DNA from: JANLIQ01 sp964362925
GTDB taxonomy: Bacteria > Patescibacteriota > UBA1384 > 2-12-FULL-50-11
Assembly: GCA_964362925.1 (NCBI GenBank)
Contig: CAYIGA010000023.1
Span: 1-8,611 of the forward strand
Direction: 5' to 3'
DNA length: 8,611 bases
This document shows positions 1-5,316 of the stretch, piece after piece (position 1 is the first letter of the stretch; each line of letters opens with the position of its first letter). The notes beneath the pieces are model-generated. The model saw only the letters and a program-made list of their open reading frames with translations. It had not been told where the DNA came from and ran no database searches. Position numbers and translations under genes: made by a program.

Positions 1-136
1 TTAAGTTTTCGGTGTCGTAATTCCAAAGACTCAAAAAGTTGTAATCTGAATATGGGGGATATTGACTTACCAAGGAATTAATTTCTGACTGATCATTTAA
101 TTCCAGTCTCTTAAAAATATGAAATTCAGGAATCAT
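1..136 (-). CDS. DUF2156-like protein, N-terminal fragment (continues beyond window)
   Basis: An open frame starts at ATG 136..134 and runs without a stop off the left edge, giving 45 codons. The visible peptide begins MIPEFHIFKRLELND and contains SQYPPYSDYNFLSLWNY at about residues 24-40. This resembles the opening of DUF2156 proteins (related to the C-terminal domain of phosphatidylglycerol lysyltransferases), where a short beta strand and a 'tl.dk..' helix lead into a 'P..SdytF.nlw.W' motif. Upstream in the same frame a stop is reached before any other ATG, which supports this start. There is no Shine-Dalgarno sequence; a TGC-TACTAT -10-like element lies 6 bases upstream. It is divergent from the membrane-protein gene, with 77 bases between them. 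The family call rests on a short motif from memory. The function is unknown from this fragment; an acyltransferase-like (GNAT-fold) role would be typical. Confidence 0.55.
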   Translation of the reverse strand, partial: MIPEFHIFKRLELNDQSEINSLVSQYPPYSDYNFLSLWNYDTENL

Positions 137-142
137 AACGAG

Positions 143-151
143 ATAGTAGCA
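143..151 (-). promoter_or_regulatory. Putative extended -10 promoter element of the DUF2156-like gene
   Basis: On the minus strand TGC (151..149) is followed by TACTAT (148..143), an extended -10 pattern matching TATAAT at four positions, including T1, A2 and T6. Only six bases (ctcgtt) separate it from the ATG at 136, so transcription would start at or next to the start codon. No convincing -35 box was found. The neighbourhood is AT-rich, so chance matches are possible. Confidence 0.35.
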
Positions 152-178
152 TAAACAAATTAATGTTTAGGTATAAAC

Positions 179-207
179 TTGACTTTAAAGCGTTTCTGTA
201 ATTAAAT
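179..207 (+). promoter_or_regulatory. Putative sigma70-type promoter of the membrane-protein/kinase cluster
   Basis: TTGACT (179-184) matches the -35 consensus at five of six positions. After a 17-base spacer comes TTAAAT (202-207), a four-of-six match to the -10 consensus. Six bases then lead to the ATG at 214, so the expected start point falls on or beside the start codon. There is no Shine-Dalgarno sequence upstream of the ATG. An alternative -10-like TATAAA lies at 172-177 but has no matching -35. Confidence 0.5.
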
Positions 208-213
208 GGAAAT

Positions 214-1032
214 ATGGTTGAGACTGTAGAAAGAAAATGGCAAATGATGTTCTTGTCAATCCTTTTTGTTTTATTCACGGCCTGGTGGGTAGTGATTTAC
301 CCGGTCAGAGGTGAGGCAACAACTGGTAACTATCTTTACGCAGCTACTTACGGCTTGATTGCACTTCTTGGGGGAATCTGGGGAATAATAATTGCTCAAA
401 AATGGGGTGGATTTCAGAGCCTAATAGGCCGATCAATAATATACTTGTCGCTGGGTTTACTCTTACAAGAATTTGGACAACTAGTATTCACGTCATATTA
501 TTTTTTCTTGCAAGTTGAGATTCCATACCCATCGCTTGCTGATCTAGGATTCTTCGGCTCAATTCCCTTATATATTTTAGGGATAAGCTCGTTAGCCAAG
601 GCTTCGGGGTTACAGTTAGGACTCGCGAAGCTCGGGGGTAAAATACAGGCATTTTTGCTGCCAATAATTCTACTTATCGCATCATATGTTGTTTTTCTGA
701 GGGGTTACGAATTTGATTTAACGACTCCACTAAGAATTTTTCTAGATTTCGGTTACCCATTGGGACAAGCAATATATATTTCGATTGCCTTACTGACTTA
801 TATACTTTCTCGGCGACTTCTTGGGGGAATAATGAGAGGAAAAGTCTTTTTCATAGTTTTAGCATTTATAACTCAATATGTTGCGGACTATAATTTTCTC
901 TTACAGAATAGTAGGGGGACTTGGATCAACGGCGGATATGGCGATCAGCTCTACTTACTCGCATACTTTCTGTTGGCTTTAGGCATTTTACAGCTACAAA
1001 GTGTTTTGGTTAAACTAAATACAAACGAATGA
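214..1032 (+). CDS. Multi-pass membrane protein, putative 7-8 TM sensory module
   Basis: A 272-residue protein that is nearly all membrane segments, at roughly 12-30, 42-62, 72-98, 108-128, 144-163, 178-198, 210-230 and 244-264. There is no catalytic domain. The loop motif YPSLAD (105-110) and the later NGGYGDQLYLL (239-249) resemble the N-terminal multi-TM regions attached to some bacterial diguanylate cyclases and kinases, where P-S-x-A-D is recurrent. Here it is a stand-alone protein. It overlaps the next gene by ATGA and heads a cluster with a histidine kinase that has no membrane segment, so it may be the membrane sensor for that kinase (inference). Codon use differs from neighbours: 13 of 28 Ile codons are ATA and 6 of 9 Arg codons are AGA/AGG, which may mean different ancestry. 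No Shine-Dalgarno sequence precedes the ATG. The specific function and ligand are unknown. Confidence 0.8.
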   Translation: MVETVERKWQMMFLSILFVLFTAWWVVIYPVRGEATTGNYLYAATYGLIALLGGIWGIIIAQKWGGFQSLIGRSIIYLSLGLLLQEFGQLVFTSYYFFLQVEIPYPSLADLGFFGSIPLYILGISSLAKASGLQLGLAKLGGKIQAFLLPIILLIASYVVFLRGYEFDLTTPLRIFLDFGYPLGQAIYISIALLTYILSRRLLGGIMRGKVFFIVLAFITQYVADYNFLLQNSRGTWINGGYGDQLYLLAYFLLALGILQLQSVLVKLNTNE

Positions 1033-1328
1033 ATACCACTCCTACCAATATAAACATTCACAGCCAAATCGCCGAGAAGATCATTGAAGGCCAAGAGGAA
1101 ATTATTGGTCCTTTGGCAGTTGAGCAAGCGCGGAAAGTGCCGGGGTTAAGTGTTAACTGGGAGAAACACGAAGTCACAATCCAAGGCGATCAGAAGCAGG
1201 TTATTGATCAACTAATCCGGCGTTACGGCCGAATTTTCGGCCCGGCCTCAATCGAGGTCTGCAAAAATGCCGCCAAACAAATTGCCCCTCAAGTCCCCTC
1301 CGCCCAACTACCCGAAGCGCTCTACTAG
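1029..1328 (+). CDS. Small conserved-looking protein of unknown function in the sensor cluster
   Basis: A 99-residue soluble protein that I cannot assign to a named family. It begins inside the stop codon of the membrane-protein gene (ATGA, 1029-1032), so it is probably translated by coupling; no Shine-Dalgarno sequence is visible. The sequence looks structured: an N-terminal helix (about 12-25), EEIIGPLAVEQARKVPGL (23-40), a strand pair around VNWEKHEVTIQG (42-53), a helix (about 55-67), and FGPASIEVCKNAAKQI (70-85) with one Cys at 78. The tail is rich in Pro and Ala. The alpha-beta-beta-alpha order and small size fit a regulatory or adaptor domain between the membrane protein and the kinase, but that is inference from position. 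Composition and codon use look normal for the window, so it is likely a real gene. Confidence 0.75.
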   Translation: MNTTPTNINIHSQIAEKIIEGQEEIIGPLAVEQARKVPGLSVNWEKHEVTIQGDQKQVIDQLIRRYGRIFGPASIEVCKNAAKQIAPQVPSAQLPEALY

Positions 1329-1335
1329 ATTGATC

Positions 1336-1376
1336 GATGTCGACAAGACGTCCAGGCCCTAACAATTAACAGGGAG
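1336..1376 (+). promoter_or_regulatory. Kinase ribosome binding site with possible local hairpins
   Basis: AGGGAG at 1371-1376 directly abuts the annotated ATG at 1377, too close for normal use, but lies 6 bases before an in-frame TTG at 1383. The true start may therefore be TTG 1383, two codons shorter. Upstream, GATGTC (1336-1341) can pair with GACGTC (1347-1352) around a 5-base loop with one G-U. CCCT (1357-1360) can pair with AGGG (1371-1374), which would mask the binding site. Both stems are short and may be chance. Confidence 0.35.
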
Positions 1377-2843
1377 ATGAAGTTGTTTAATTTTTTGCAT
1401 ACTACTAAAGAAAATTTACGTCAAGATGTCTCGGCGGAGTTAGAGCATGTCAACCAGTCGATGTATATCAAAAACAAAGAGTTGAACGAGAAAAATAAAA
1501 TTCTCTCCTTACTTCGTCAGATTGACGAGACGGTCTTAACATCTTCCTCTAATACCGTACTGGTTGGGCAAGGAGTGGCTGATATTATTGCCGCTAAAAC
1601 CGACTTCACTTTCGTCTCACTGTTCACGGTTGATTATCAAAAGGGCAATATTGTTTTACTAGCCGTTTCCCATGCCGAAGAAATTAGTCAAATTGATCCC
1701 AAAATTGTTCATGACCTGCAAATCCCCCTAAGTTACGAGAAAAATATTTTAGTCCAGGTAGTTAAAGAAAAAAGCGAGAAGGAAACTGATCGACTCTCGG
1801 AAGCTATCTCACCAGAAGTTGATTTTGGCATCGCCGAAACAATTCAAAAAAAGCTGGGGATCGTCTCGGTTCTAGCTATCCCCTTGATTGTTGGCGGTCG
1901 AACCGTTGGCGTGATGTTGATCGGAATGAGTCAGAGTCGACAGTTTTTATCACCAACTGATGAAGATTTGATTTCACGATTGGCGGCAGTGGTTGGCGTT
2001 GCGCTCGATAATATCCTCCTCACCAAAGCCCTCAAGGAAGCGAACGAGTATCTAGCCGACTTGGATAAACTCAAGGATGAGTTTCTCCAGATGGCGACCC
2101 ACGAACTGAACACGCCAATTAGCGTCATTAAAGGGCGTCTCGATATGGCGATCAATGAAAATTTTGCCGAACTAAACAGCAAGCAGAAAAAATTTTTTGA
2201 GCCGATCGCCAAAGACTCCGAACGGTTAGCCCAATTATCCAAAGATATTCTCAACGCCGCCAGAATTGAACAGCATCGCTTAAAGTTAAATTTGGAATCA
2301 GTCAACTTGAAGGAATTAATCTCGACTATCGTTTCCAGCTTGCTTGAGAAAGCCGTCGAGCAAGGTGATAATCTATTTCATACTGGCACCGACAAATTGC
2401 CCCCGCTAAAACTTGACCAAACCAAGATAAGTGAGGTGATAACTAATCTGCTCAACAATGGCATTAAATTTACCAAGAATGGGACTGTCACCATCAAAAC
2501 CGAATTAAAAAACGACGAAGTGGTCGTGTCTATCGCTGATAGCGGGATTGGTATTGACGAAGAAGACCAAAAACATCTTTTTCAAAAATTTCATCAAGTT
2601 GATCGTTTCAATCCCGACCAACCACGGGAACAGCAGGGCACTGGTTTGGGTTTATTTATCTCGAAAAATATCGTCGAACTTCACGGCGGCCGAATGTGGC
2701 TCGAATCAGCCAAAAACAAAGGCTCAACGTTTTTCTTTGCCCTGCCAATTAATCCACGGCTGGCTAAATTACCAGCCGATAAACCAGTCGTCCCCGCCTT
2801 AACTGTCAATCAATCACCCCGCGGCCAAGCCATCGGGGTATGA
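1377..2843 (+). CDS. Soluble GAF-domain sensor histidine kinase
   Basis: A 488-residue protein without membrane segments. An N-terminal coiled-coil-like stretch (about 10-50) leads into a GAF domain (about 50-215, with typical VLAIPLIVGGRTVGVMLIG at 165-183). A short linker helix (215-235) precedes a HisKA domain with H box ATHELNTPI, phospho-acceptor His242. The HATPase domain has an N box (NLLNNGIKFT, 357-366; the Mg-binding Asn is probably N361), G1 (DSGIGI, 388-393), F box (LFQKFHQVD, 401-409) and G2 (GTGLGL, 421-426). All catalytic motifs are present, so it should autophosphorylate and pass phosphate to a receiver. The likely partner is the receiver-only protein at 3024-3431. The H box has Asn where Arg or Lys is usual. 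The last 30 residues are a Pro-rich tail. The signal is unknown; the co-transcribed membrane protein may supply it. The start may be TTG 1383. Confidence 0.93.
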   Translation: MKLFNFLHTTKENLRQDVSAELEHVNQSMYIKNKELNEKNKILSLLRQIDETVLTSSSNTVLVGQGVADIIAAKTDFTFVSLFTVDYQKGNIVLLAVSHAEEISQIDPKIVHDLQIPLSYEKNILVQVVKEKSEKETDRLSEAISPEVDFGIAETIQKKLGIVSVLAIPLIVGGRTVGVMLIGMSQSRQFLSPTDEDLISRLAAVVGVALDNILLTKALKEANEYLADLDKLKDEFLQMATHELNTPISVIKGRLDMAINENFAELNSKQKKFFEPIAKDSERLAQLSKDILNAARIEQHRLKLNLESVNLKELISTIVSSLLEKAVEQGDNLFHTGTDKLPPLKLDQTKISEVITNLLNNGIKFTKNGTVTIKTELKNDEVVVSIADSGIGIDEEDQKHLFQKFHQVDRFNPDQPREQQGTGLGLFISKNIVELHGGRMWLESAKNKGSTFFFALPINPRLAKLPADKPVVPALTVNQSPRGQAIGV

Positions 2844-2981
2844 TCAAATGTCGCTCGCAAGCTCGCTCGTCTCATTCACCGGAGTTCATCAGATGAAGGA
2901 TTGTTTGATTTTATCCTTTCACTTTTTTACCAAAAACGAGCGGTTCAACTGCGACATCCCAGTGGCAAGCCAACGGGGTAT
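2827..2981. repeat. Near-identical 15-base direct repeats bracketing the kinase-receiver gap
   Basis: AAGCCATCGGGGTAT at 2827-2841 (last codons of the kinase) recurs as AAGCCAACGGGGTAT at 2967-2981, one mismatch in 15. The 155-base segment also holds a perfect 13-base palindrome (TTCATC-A-GATGAA, 2885-2897). GATTGTTTG at 2899-2907 has an inverted copy, CAAACAATC, at 2985-2993, just beyond the segment. There are GCTCG iterations at 2853-2869. This density of small repeats suggests a dispersed or inserted element, but only one copy lies in this window. Confidence 0.35.
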
Positions 2982-3021
2982 TCACAAACAATCAAATAAA
3001 GCCTGGCAGAGGATAGAATAG
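2848..3021 (+). CDS. Possible 57-codon gene filling the kinase-receiver gap, or repeat-derived open frame
   Basis: ATG 2848 opens a 57-codon frame ending in TAG 3019-3021. It starts 4 bases after the kinase stop and ends 2 bases before the receiver's TTG start, so it fills the gap as an operon member would. The peptide starts MSLASSLVSFTGVHQMKDC and contains FHFFTKNERFNCDIPVASQ near the middle. It has two Cys, is basic, and has no motif I recognise. No good ribosome binding site precedes ATG 2848; an internal ATG lies at 2893. Against a real gene: the segment is full of small repeats and a palindrome, and the opposite strand reads as similarly plausible short peptides. A dispersed intergenic repeat with a fortuitous open frame is at least as likely. 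Confidence 0.28.
   Translation: MSLASSLVSFTGVHQMKDCLILSFHFFTKNERFNCDIPVASQRGIHKQSNKAWQRIE
2896..2928 (+). terminator. Weak terminator-like hairpin with T-run
   Basis: AAGGAT (2896-2901) and ATCCTT (2913-2918) form a 6-bp stem with an 11-base loop, followed by a run of six T at 2923-2928. The stem is short and AT-rich, with 4 bases between it and the T-run, so termination would be inefficient at best. If used, it would separate the kinase transcript from the receiver. Confidence 0.25.
3008..3013 (+). promoter_or_regulatory. Ribosome binding site of the receiver gene, favouring a TTG start
   Basis: AGAGGA lies 10 bases before TTG 3024 and 19 bases before the in-frame ATG 3033. The spacing favours TTG, while the familiar family opening MAKKLLIVDDN favours ATG. 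The motif sits inside the end of the possible 57-codon frame. Confidence 0.45.
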
Positions 3022-3023
3022 TT

Positions 3024-3431
3024 TTGAAAACAATGGCCAAAAAACTTCTTATTGTTGACGACAACGCTGGTTCAAGCGAACTTTACCAGATTCGCTTTGA
3101 GACAAGTAAATGGGAAGTATCGGTTGCCTACTCGGGAGAAAAAGCCCTTGAACTTTTGAAGACGGACTATCATCCGGACGCGATTTTGCTCGATTTGATG
3201 TTACCGGGAATTCAAGGAGACAACCTTCTGAAAATTTTGCGTCAAGACCAGAAAAACAATGATATTGCCATTATTATCCTCACTGCCGTCAGTTTTAACC
3301 CGCGAGGTCAAGAAGAGGTGGAAAGAATAGCCAAATTGGCTGATGACTATCTCTTAAAAATCGAAGTTACGCCAGGGGAAATCGTCAAGCGAGTGACCGA
3401 GTTGGTCAAGAAGAAACAAGCCAAAAAATGA
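3024..3431 (+). CDS. Receiver-only (single-domain) response regulator
   Basis: A 135-residue CheY-like receiver with no output domain. The acidic pair D12-D13 (LLIVDDN), phospho-acceptor D57 (AILLDLMLPG, 53-62), T87 (IIILTA, 83-88) and K112 (DDYLLK, 107-112) are all in place, so phosphorylation and conformational switching should work. A Lys-rich tail (129-135) ends the protein. As it has no DNA-binding or enzyme domain, it must act by protein contact or be a phosphorelay intermediate. It lies 180 bases downstream of the GAF histidine kinase on the same strand, and that kinase is the obvious partner. Its stop lies 21 bases from the convergent TagA-like gene, with no clear terminator between them. 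The start is TTG 3024 by ribosome-site spacing, or ATG 3033 by family habit; the difference is three residues. Confidence 0.92.
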   Translation: MKTMAKKLLIVDDNAGSSELYQIRFETSKWEVSVAYSGEKALELLKTDYHPDAILLDLMLPGIQGDNLLKILRQDQKNNDIAIIILTAVSFNPRGQEEVERIAKLADDYLLKIEVTPGEIVKRVTELVKKKQAKK

Positions 3432-3452
3432 AGTGGAATTTTGCGAAAAAAA

Positions 3453-4154
3453 TTAACTAAATATCGCTTTAAAGGGAAAAATAACTAGCGCTTTCCAGAT
3501 TCGGGGCAATCGAGAGGGTTGAAGAATTAAGCGCCAGAGCCATTCAAGGTGGGTTTGGCGCATCCAGAGAGGCGAGCGAGGGGTAATGCCAGCGAGCATA
3601 TCGAAAGTGCCGCCGATGCCGACTAATATTTTCGCACCGAGTTTGTTTTTATTTTCGGCGATCCATACTTCTTGCTTGGGCGCGCCGTAGCCAACAAGAA
3701 TGATATCGGCTTTAATGCGGCTAATTAGGTCAACGACTGATAAATCATCTGGATTGGCGCTACTTGCTCCAGCAATTTTCAAGCTCGGGTTTTGTTCGAC
3801 CAGTCTCCTCCCTGCTTTTTTAGCAATCCCTTCTTTACCACCGAGCAGAAATATAGACTTTTTCCCAACAGCGGCAATTTTAGCCAAGTGATCGACTAAA
3901 TCGGATCCGGCCGTAATTACTTTGATCGGTTTACCATTCCAATGAGCCACCCATGCGACATTAGTTGATTCCGGCACGACTAAATCGGCGCTATTGAGCG
4001 TCTCGGCGTATTTTTTATCGGCTTCGGCTCGAAGGAGAATCTCGCCGTTAGCGGTCACAATGTGTTTTGGAATTTCCTCCAAAAGGGCCTGTTGACAGTA
4101 AATGTCTAATTCAGACCAGTTCAATCGATCGATTCTGACTCCGAAAATTCGCAA
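3453..4154 (-). CDS. WecG/TagA/CpsF-family (GT26) glycosyltransferase
   Basis: Members transfer an N-acetyl-aminosugar (ManNAc or ManNAcA in the known cases) from a UDP donor to a lipid-linked sugar at the inner membrane face during wall-polymer or polysaccharide synthesis. Motifs, numbered from the TTG start (233 residues): TANGE (34-38), SADLVVPE (55-62), TAGSDL (81-86), GYGAPKQE (155-162), GGTFDMLAG (181-189), then TPRSPLWMRQ..LEWLWRL (191-209) and a basic, hydrophobic C-terminus that fits membrane attachment. After ADxxxP the usual Asp-Gly is Glu62-Ser63, an unusual change at a catalytic-pocket position. An ATG at 4184 would overlap the upstream gene by 29 bases. A perfect AGGAGGTGA (4164..4156) instead points to TTG 4154, one base after the upstream stop, and the protein then starts with the family's FGVRID strand. 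It is co-transcribed with the GT4 gene. Confidence 0.9.
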   Translation of the reverse strand: MRIFGVRIDRLNWSELDIYCQQALLEEIPKHIVTANGEILLRAEADKKYAETLNSADLVVPESTNVAWVAHWNGKPIKVITAGSDLVDHLAKIAAVGKKSIFLLGGKEGIAKKAGRRLVEQNPSLKIAGASSANPDDLSVVDLISRIKADIILVGYGAPKQEVWIAENKNKLGAKILVGIGGTFDMLAGITPRSPLWMRQTHLEWLWRLILQPSRLPRIWKALVIFPFKAIFS

Positions 4155-4155
4155 C

Positions 4156-4164
4156 TCACCTCCT
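4156..4164 (-). promoter_or_regulatory. Strong Shine-Dalgarno of the TagA-like gene
   Basis: On the minus strand AGGAGGTGA occupies 4164..4156. The last three bases are the stop codon of the upstream GT4 gene. The TTG at 4154 lies 4 bases after AGGAGG. The match to anti-Shine-Dalgarno is nearly complete, and termination and re-initiation can be coupled. This is the strongest evidence in the window for a TTG start. Confidence 0.75.
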
Positions 4165-5256
4165 GGCGGCATGACTAATCTCAACTAAAGTCTTCTTGGC
4201 GGCAGTTGGCCAGGAAAAGTGTTCAGACCTCTCGAGGGCGGCTAGCCGCAATTTCTTGTTCAGCTCGGGTTGATTGAGAATCCGACTGAAAGCTGACGCC
4301 CAGGCTAGCGGGTTAGATGGTGGCAATAATATTGCTGCCTTGCCAGTTACCTCGGGAAGTGATGAGTTGTCGCTACAGACAACTGGCAGACCACAAGCCA
4401 GCGCTTCCAGAACAGACAAGCCGAAACCTTCGTAAAGACTGGGAAAAGCAAAGATGGTAGCGTGCTGGAGATAGCGGATCATATCGTAACGGGGCAGGTG
4501 GCCTGGTTGGGAAATACGGTTCCGAATTTCTTTCGGCAGAGAGTTAATTTTGGCTTGGATACCTTCAAAGCCGTAGCCGTTGCGACCGGCCATAACCAGA
4601 TTAATCTTCGTTTTCTCTTTGCTGATTAAGACAAAGGCATCAAGCAAAAGGCGGAGATTTTTCTTTTCCTCAATCCGGCCGGTATAAAGAATGTAGGGCT
4701 CATTTTGGGGCGGACTATCATTACTCCGAGCGGGATGGAAGAACTGTTTGTCGTAGCCATGGGAAATTACGGTTGTTTTGGGTTTGGCGCTGGGGTAAAA
4801 CTTGACCAAGTCGGCCAAGGTGGCTTGAGACGGCACAAGTATCCGAGCGGCTTTAGCCACCGACACGCCAGTGGAAAAATTCTGGTAACGACGCTCAAAA
4901 GCCGAGTATGACTGGGGAAAGTACTTAAAAGCAAAATCGTGAATCATCACTACTGTTGGCAGATGGGTTATTAGCGGTATGACGTGAGAAGGGACAAACA
5001 AGACGTCGGGCGGGTGACTAATAACCTCTCTAGCTAAACTAAATTGCGACCACAATCGTCGTTGGGGTAAGATTCGCCACTCAACATTAGCTCCAGTCGG
5101 CCAATTTTCACCTGGCTGGTGGGGGGCGTATAAAAGAAACCGATGATCAGACTTTAGATTCAATATCGCTCGAATAATCTCATACGAATAGTTTTCTGGC
5201 CCAGTCCGAATTTTTTTAACTGACCGCGAGGCATCAATACCGATAGTTAAAGACAT
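4156..5256 (-). CDS. GT4-family (GT-B fold) glycosyltransferase
   Basis: A 366-residue retaining glycosyltransferase that would move a sugar from an activated nucleotide donor to a glycan or lipid acceptor. The N-terminal Rossmann half starts IGIDASRSVKKIRTGPENY (5-23), with the acceptor-side glycine region, and has MIHDFAF (104-110). The C-terminal donor half starts at about 187, with YTGRIEEKKN (191-200, donor-phosphate Arg194 and Lys199). The E-x7-E motif is LYEGFGLSVLEAL (274-286; E276 and E284), followed by CGLPVVCSD (288-296) and the typical LPPSNPLAWA loop (311-320). Length and order are normal for the family. There is no membrane segment. The substrate cannot be told from sequence, though pairing with a TagA-like transferase suggests envelope polysaccharide assembly. 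The ATG has no Shine-Dalgarno but a perfect TATAAT six bases upstream. Confidence 0.93.
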   Translation of the reverse strand: MSLTIGIDASRSVKKIRTGPENYSYEIIRAILNLKSDHRFLLYAPHQPGENWPTGANVEWRILPQRRLWSQFSLAREVISHPPDVLFVPSHVIPLITHLPTVVMIHDFAFKYFPQSYSAFERRYQNFSTGVSVAKAARILVPSQATLADLVKFYPSAKPKTTVISHGYDKQFFHPARSNDSPPQNEPYILYTGRIEEKKNLRLLLDAFVLISKEKTKINLVMAGRNGYGFEGIQAKINSLPKEIRNRISQPGHLPRYDMIRYLQHATIFAFPSLYEGFGLSVLEALACGLPVVCSDNSSLPEVTGKAAILLPPSNPLAWASAFSRILNQPELNKKLRLAALERSEHFSWPTAAKKTLVEISHAARR

Positions 5257-5262
5257 AGGAAC

Positions 5263-5273
5263 ATTATATACCA
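5263..5273 (-). promoter_or_regulatory. Putative -10 promoter element of the glycosyltransferase pair
   Basis: On the minus strand TATAAT (5268..5263) is a perfect -10 consensus, preceded by TGGTA (5273..5269), so an overlapping TGG-TATATA extended form is also possible. Six bases (gttcct) separate it from the ATG at 5256, and no Shine-Dalgarno lies between. No good -35 box is visible. The expected transcript would start at or beside the ATG. Confidence 0.5.
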
Positions 5274-5301
5274 GTTAAGATATAGTTTTGATTGGTGGTT
5301 G

Positions 5302-5310
5302 TGCTATGTT
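5302..5310 (+). promoter_or_regulatory. Putative extended -10 element of the HD-domain gene
   Basis: TGC (5302-5304) followed by TATGTT (5305-5310) makes an extended -10 pattern. Six bases (ctgtcc) follow before ATG 5317. TTGATT at 5288-5293 is only 11 bases upstream, too close for a normal -35. This element lies inside the longer frame that would start at TTG 5299, which argues for ATG 5317 as the start. Confidence 0.4.
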
Positions 5311-5316
5311 CTGTCC

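Noticed and set aside
1030..1032. UGA recoding (Gracilibacteria/SR1-type code)
   Set aside because: TGA ends the membrane-protein, kinase, receiver, GT4 and HD genes where the families end. Readthrough at 1030 would reach a stop within a few codons.
1931..2305. 124-codon minus-strand open frame inside the histidine kinase
   Set aside because: Antisense shadow of strongly conserved HisKA/GAF coding sequence; low-complexity Ser/Leu/Arg composition and no motif.
2548..2802. 84-codon plus-strand frame overlapping the kinase ATPase domain
   Set aside because: Out-of-frame shadow; the kinase frame carries the F and G2 boxes across the same bases.
2911..2985. 24-codon minus-strand frame (GTG 2985) in the kinase-receiver gap
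   Set aside because: Too short, no ribosome site, an in-frame stop just upstream, and it overlaps the better plus-strand frame and the repeat segment. Kept only as a sign that the segment is repeat-like.
3432..3452. Bidirectional terminator between the receiver and the TagA-like gene
   Set aside because: AATTTT and AAAATT can pair weakly around a short loop, but there is no GC-rich stem or proper T-run for either strand.
4155..4184. TagA-like start at ATG 4184 overlapping the upstream gene by 29 bases
   Set aside because: A near-perfect Shine-Dalgarno sits between it and TTG 4154, and the family fold begins just after the TTG. No ribosome site serves 4184.
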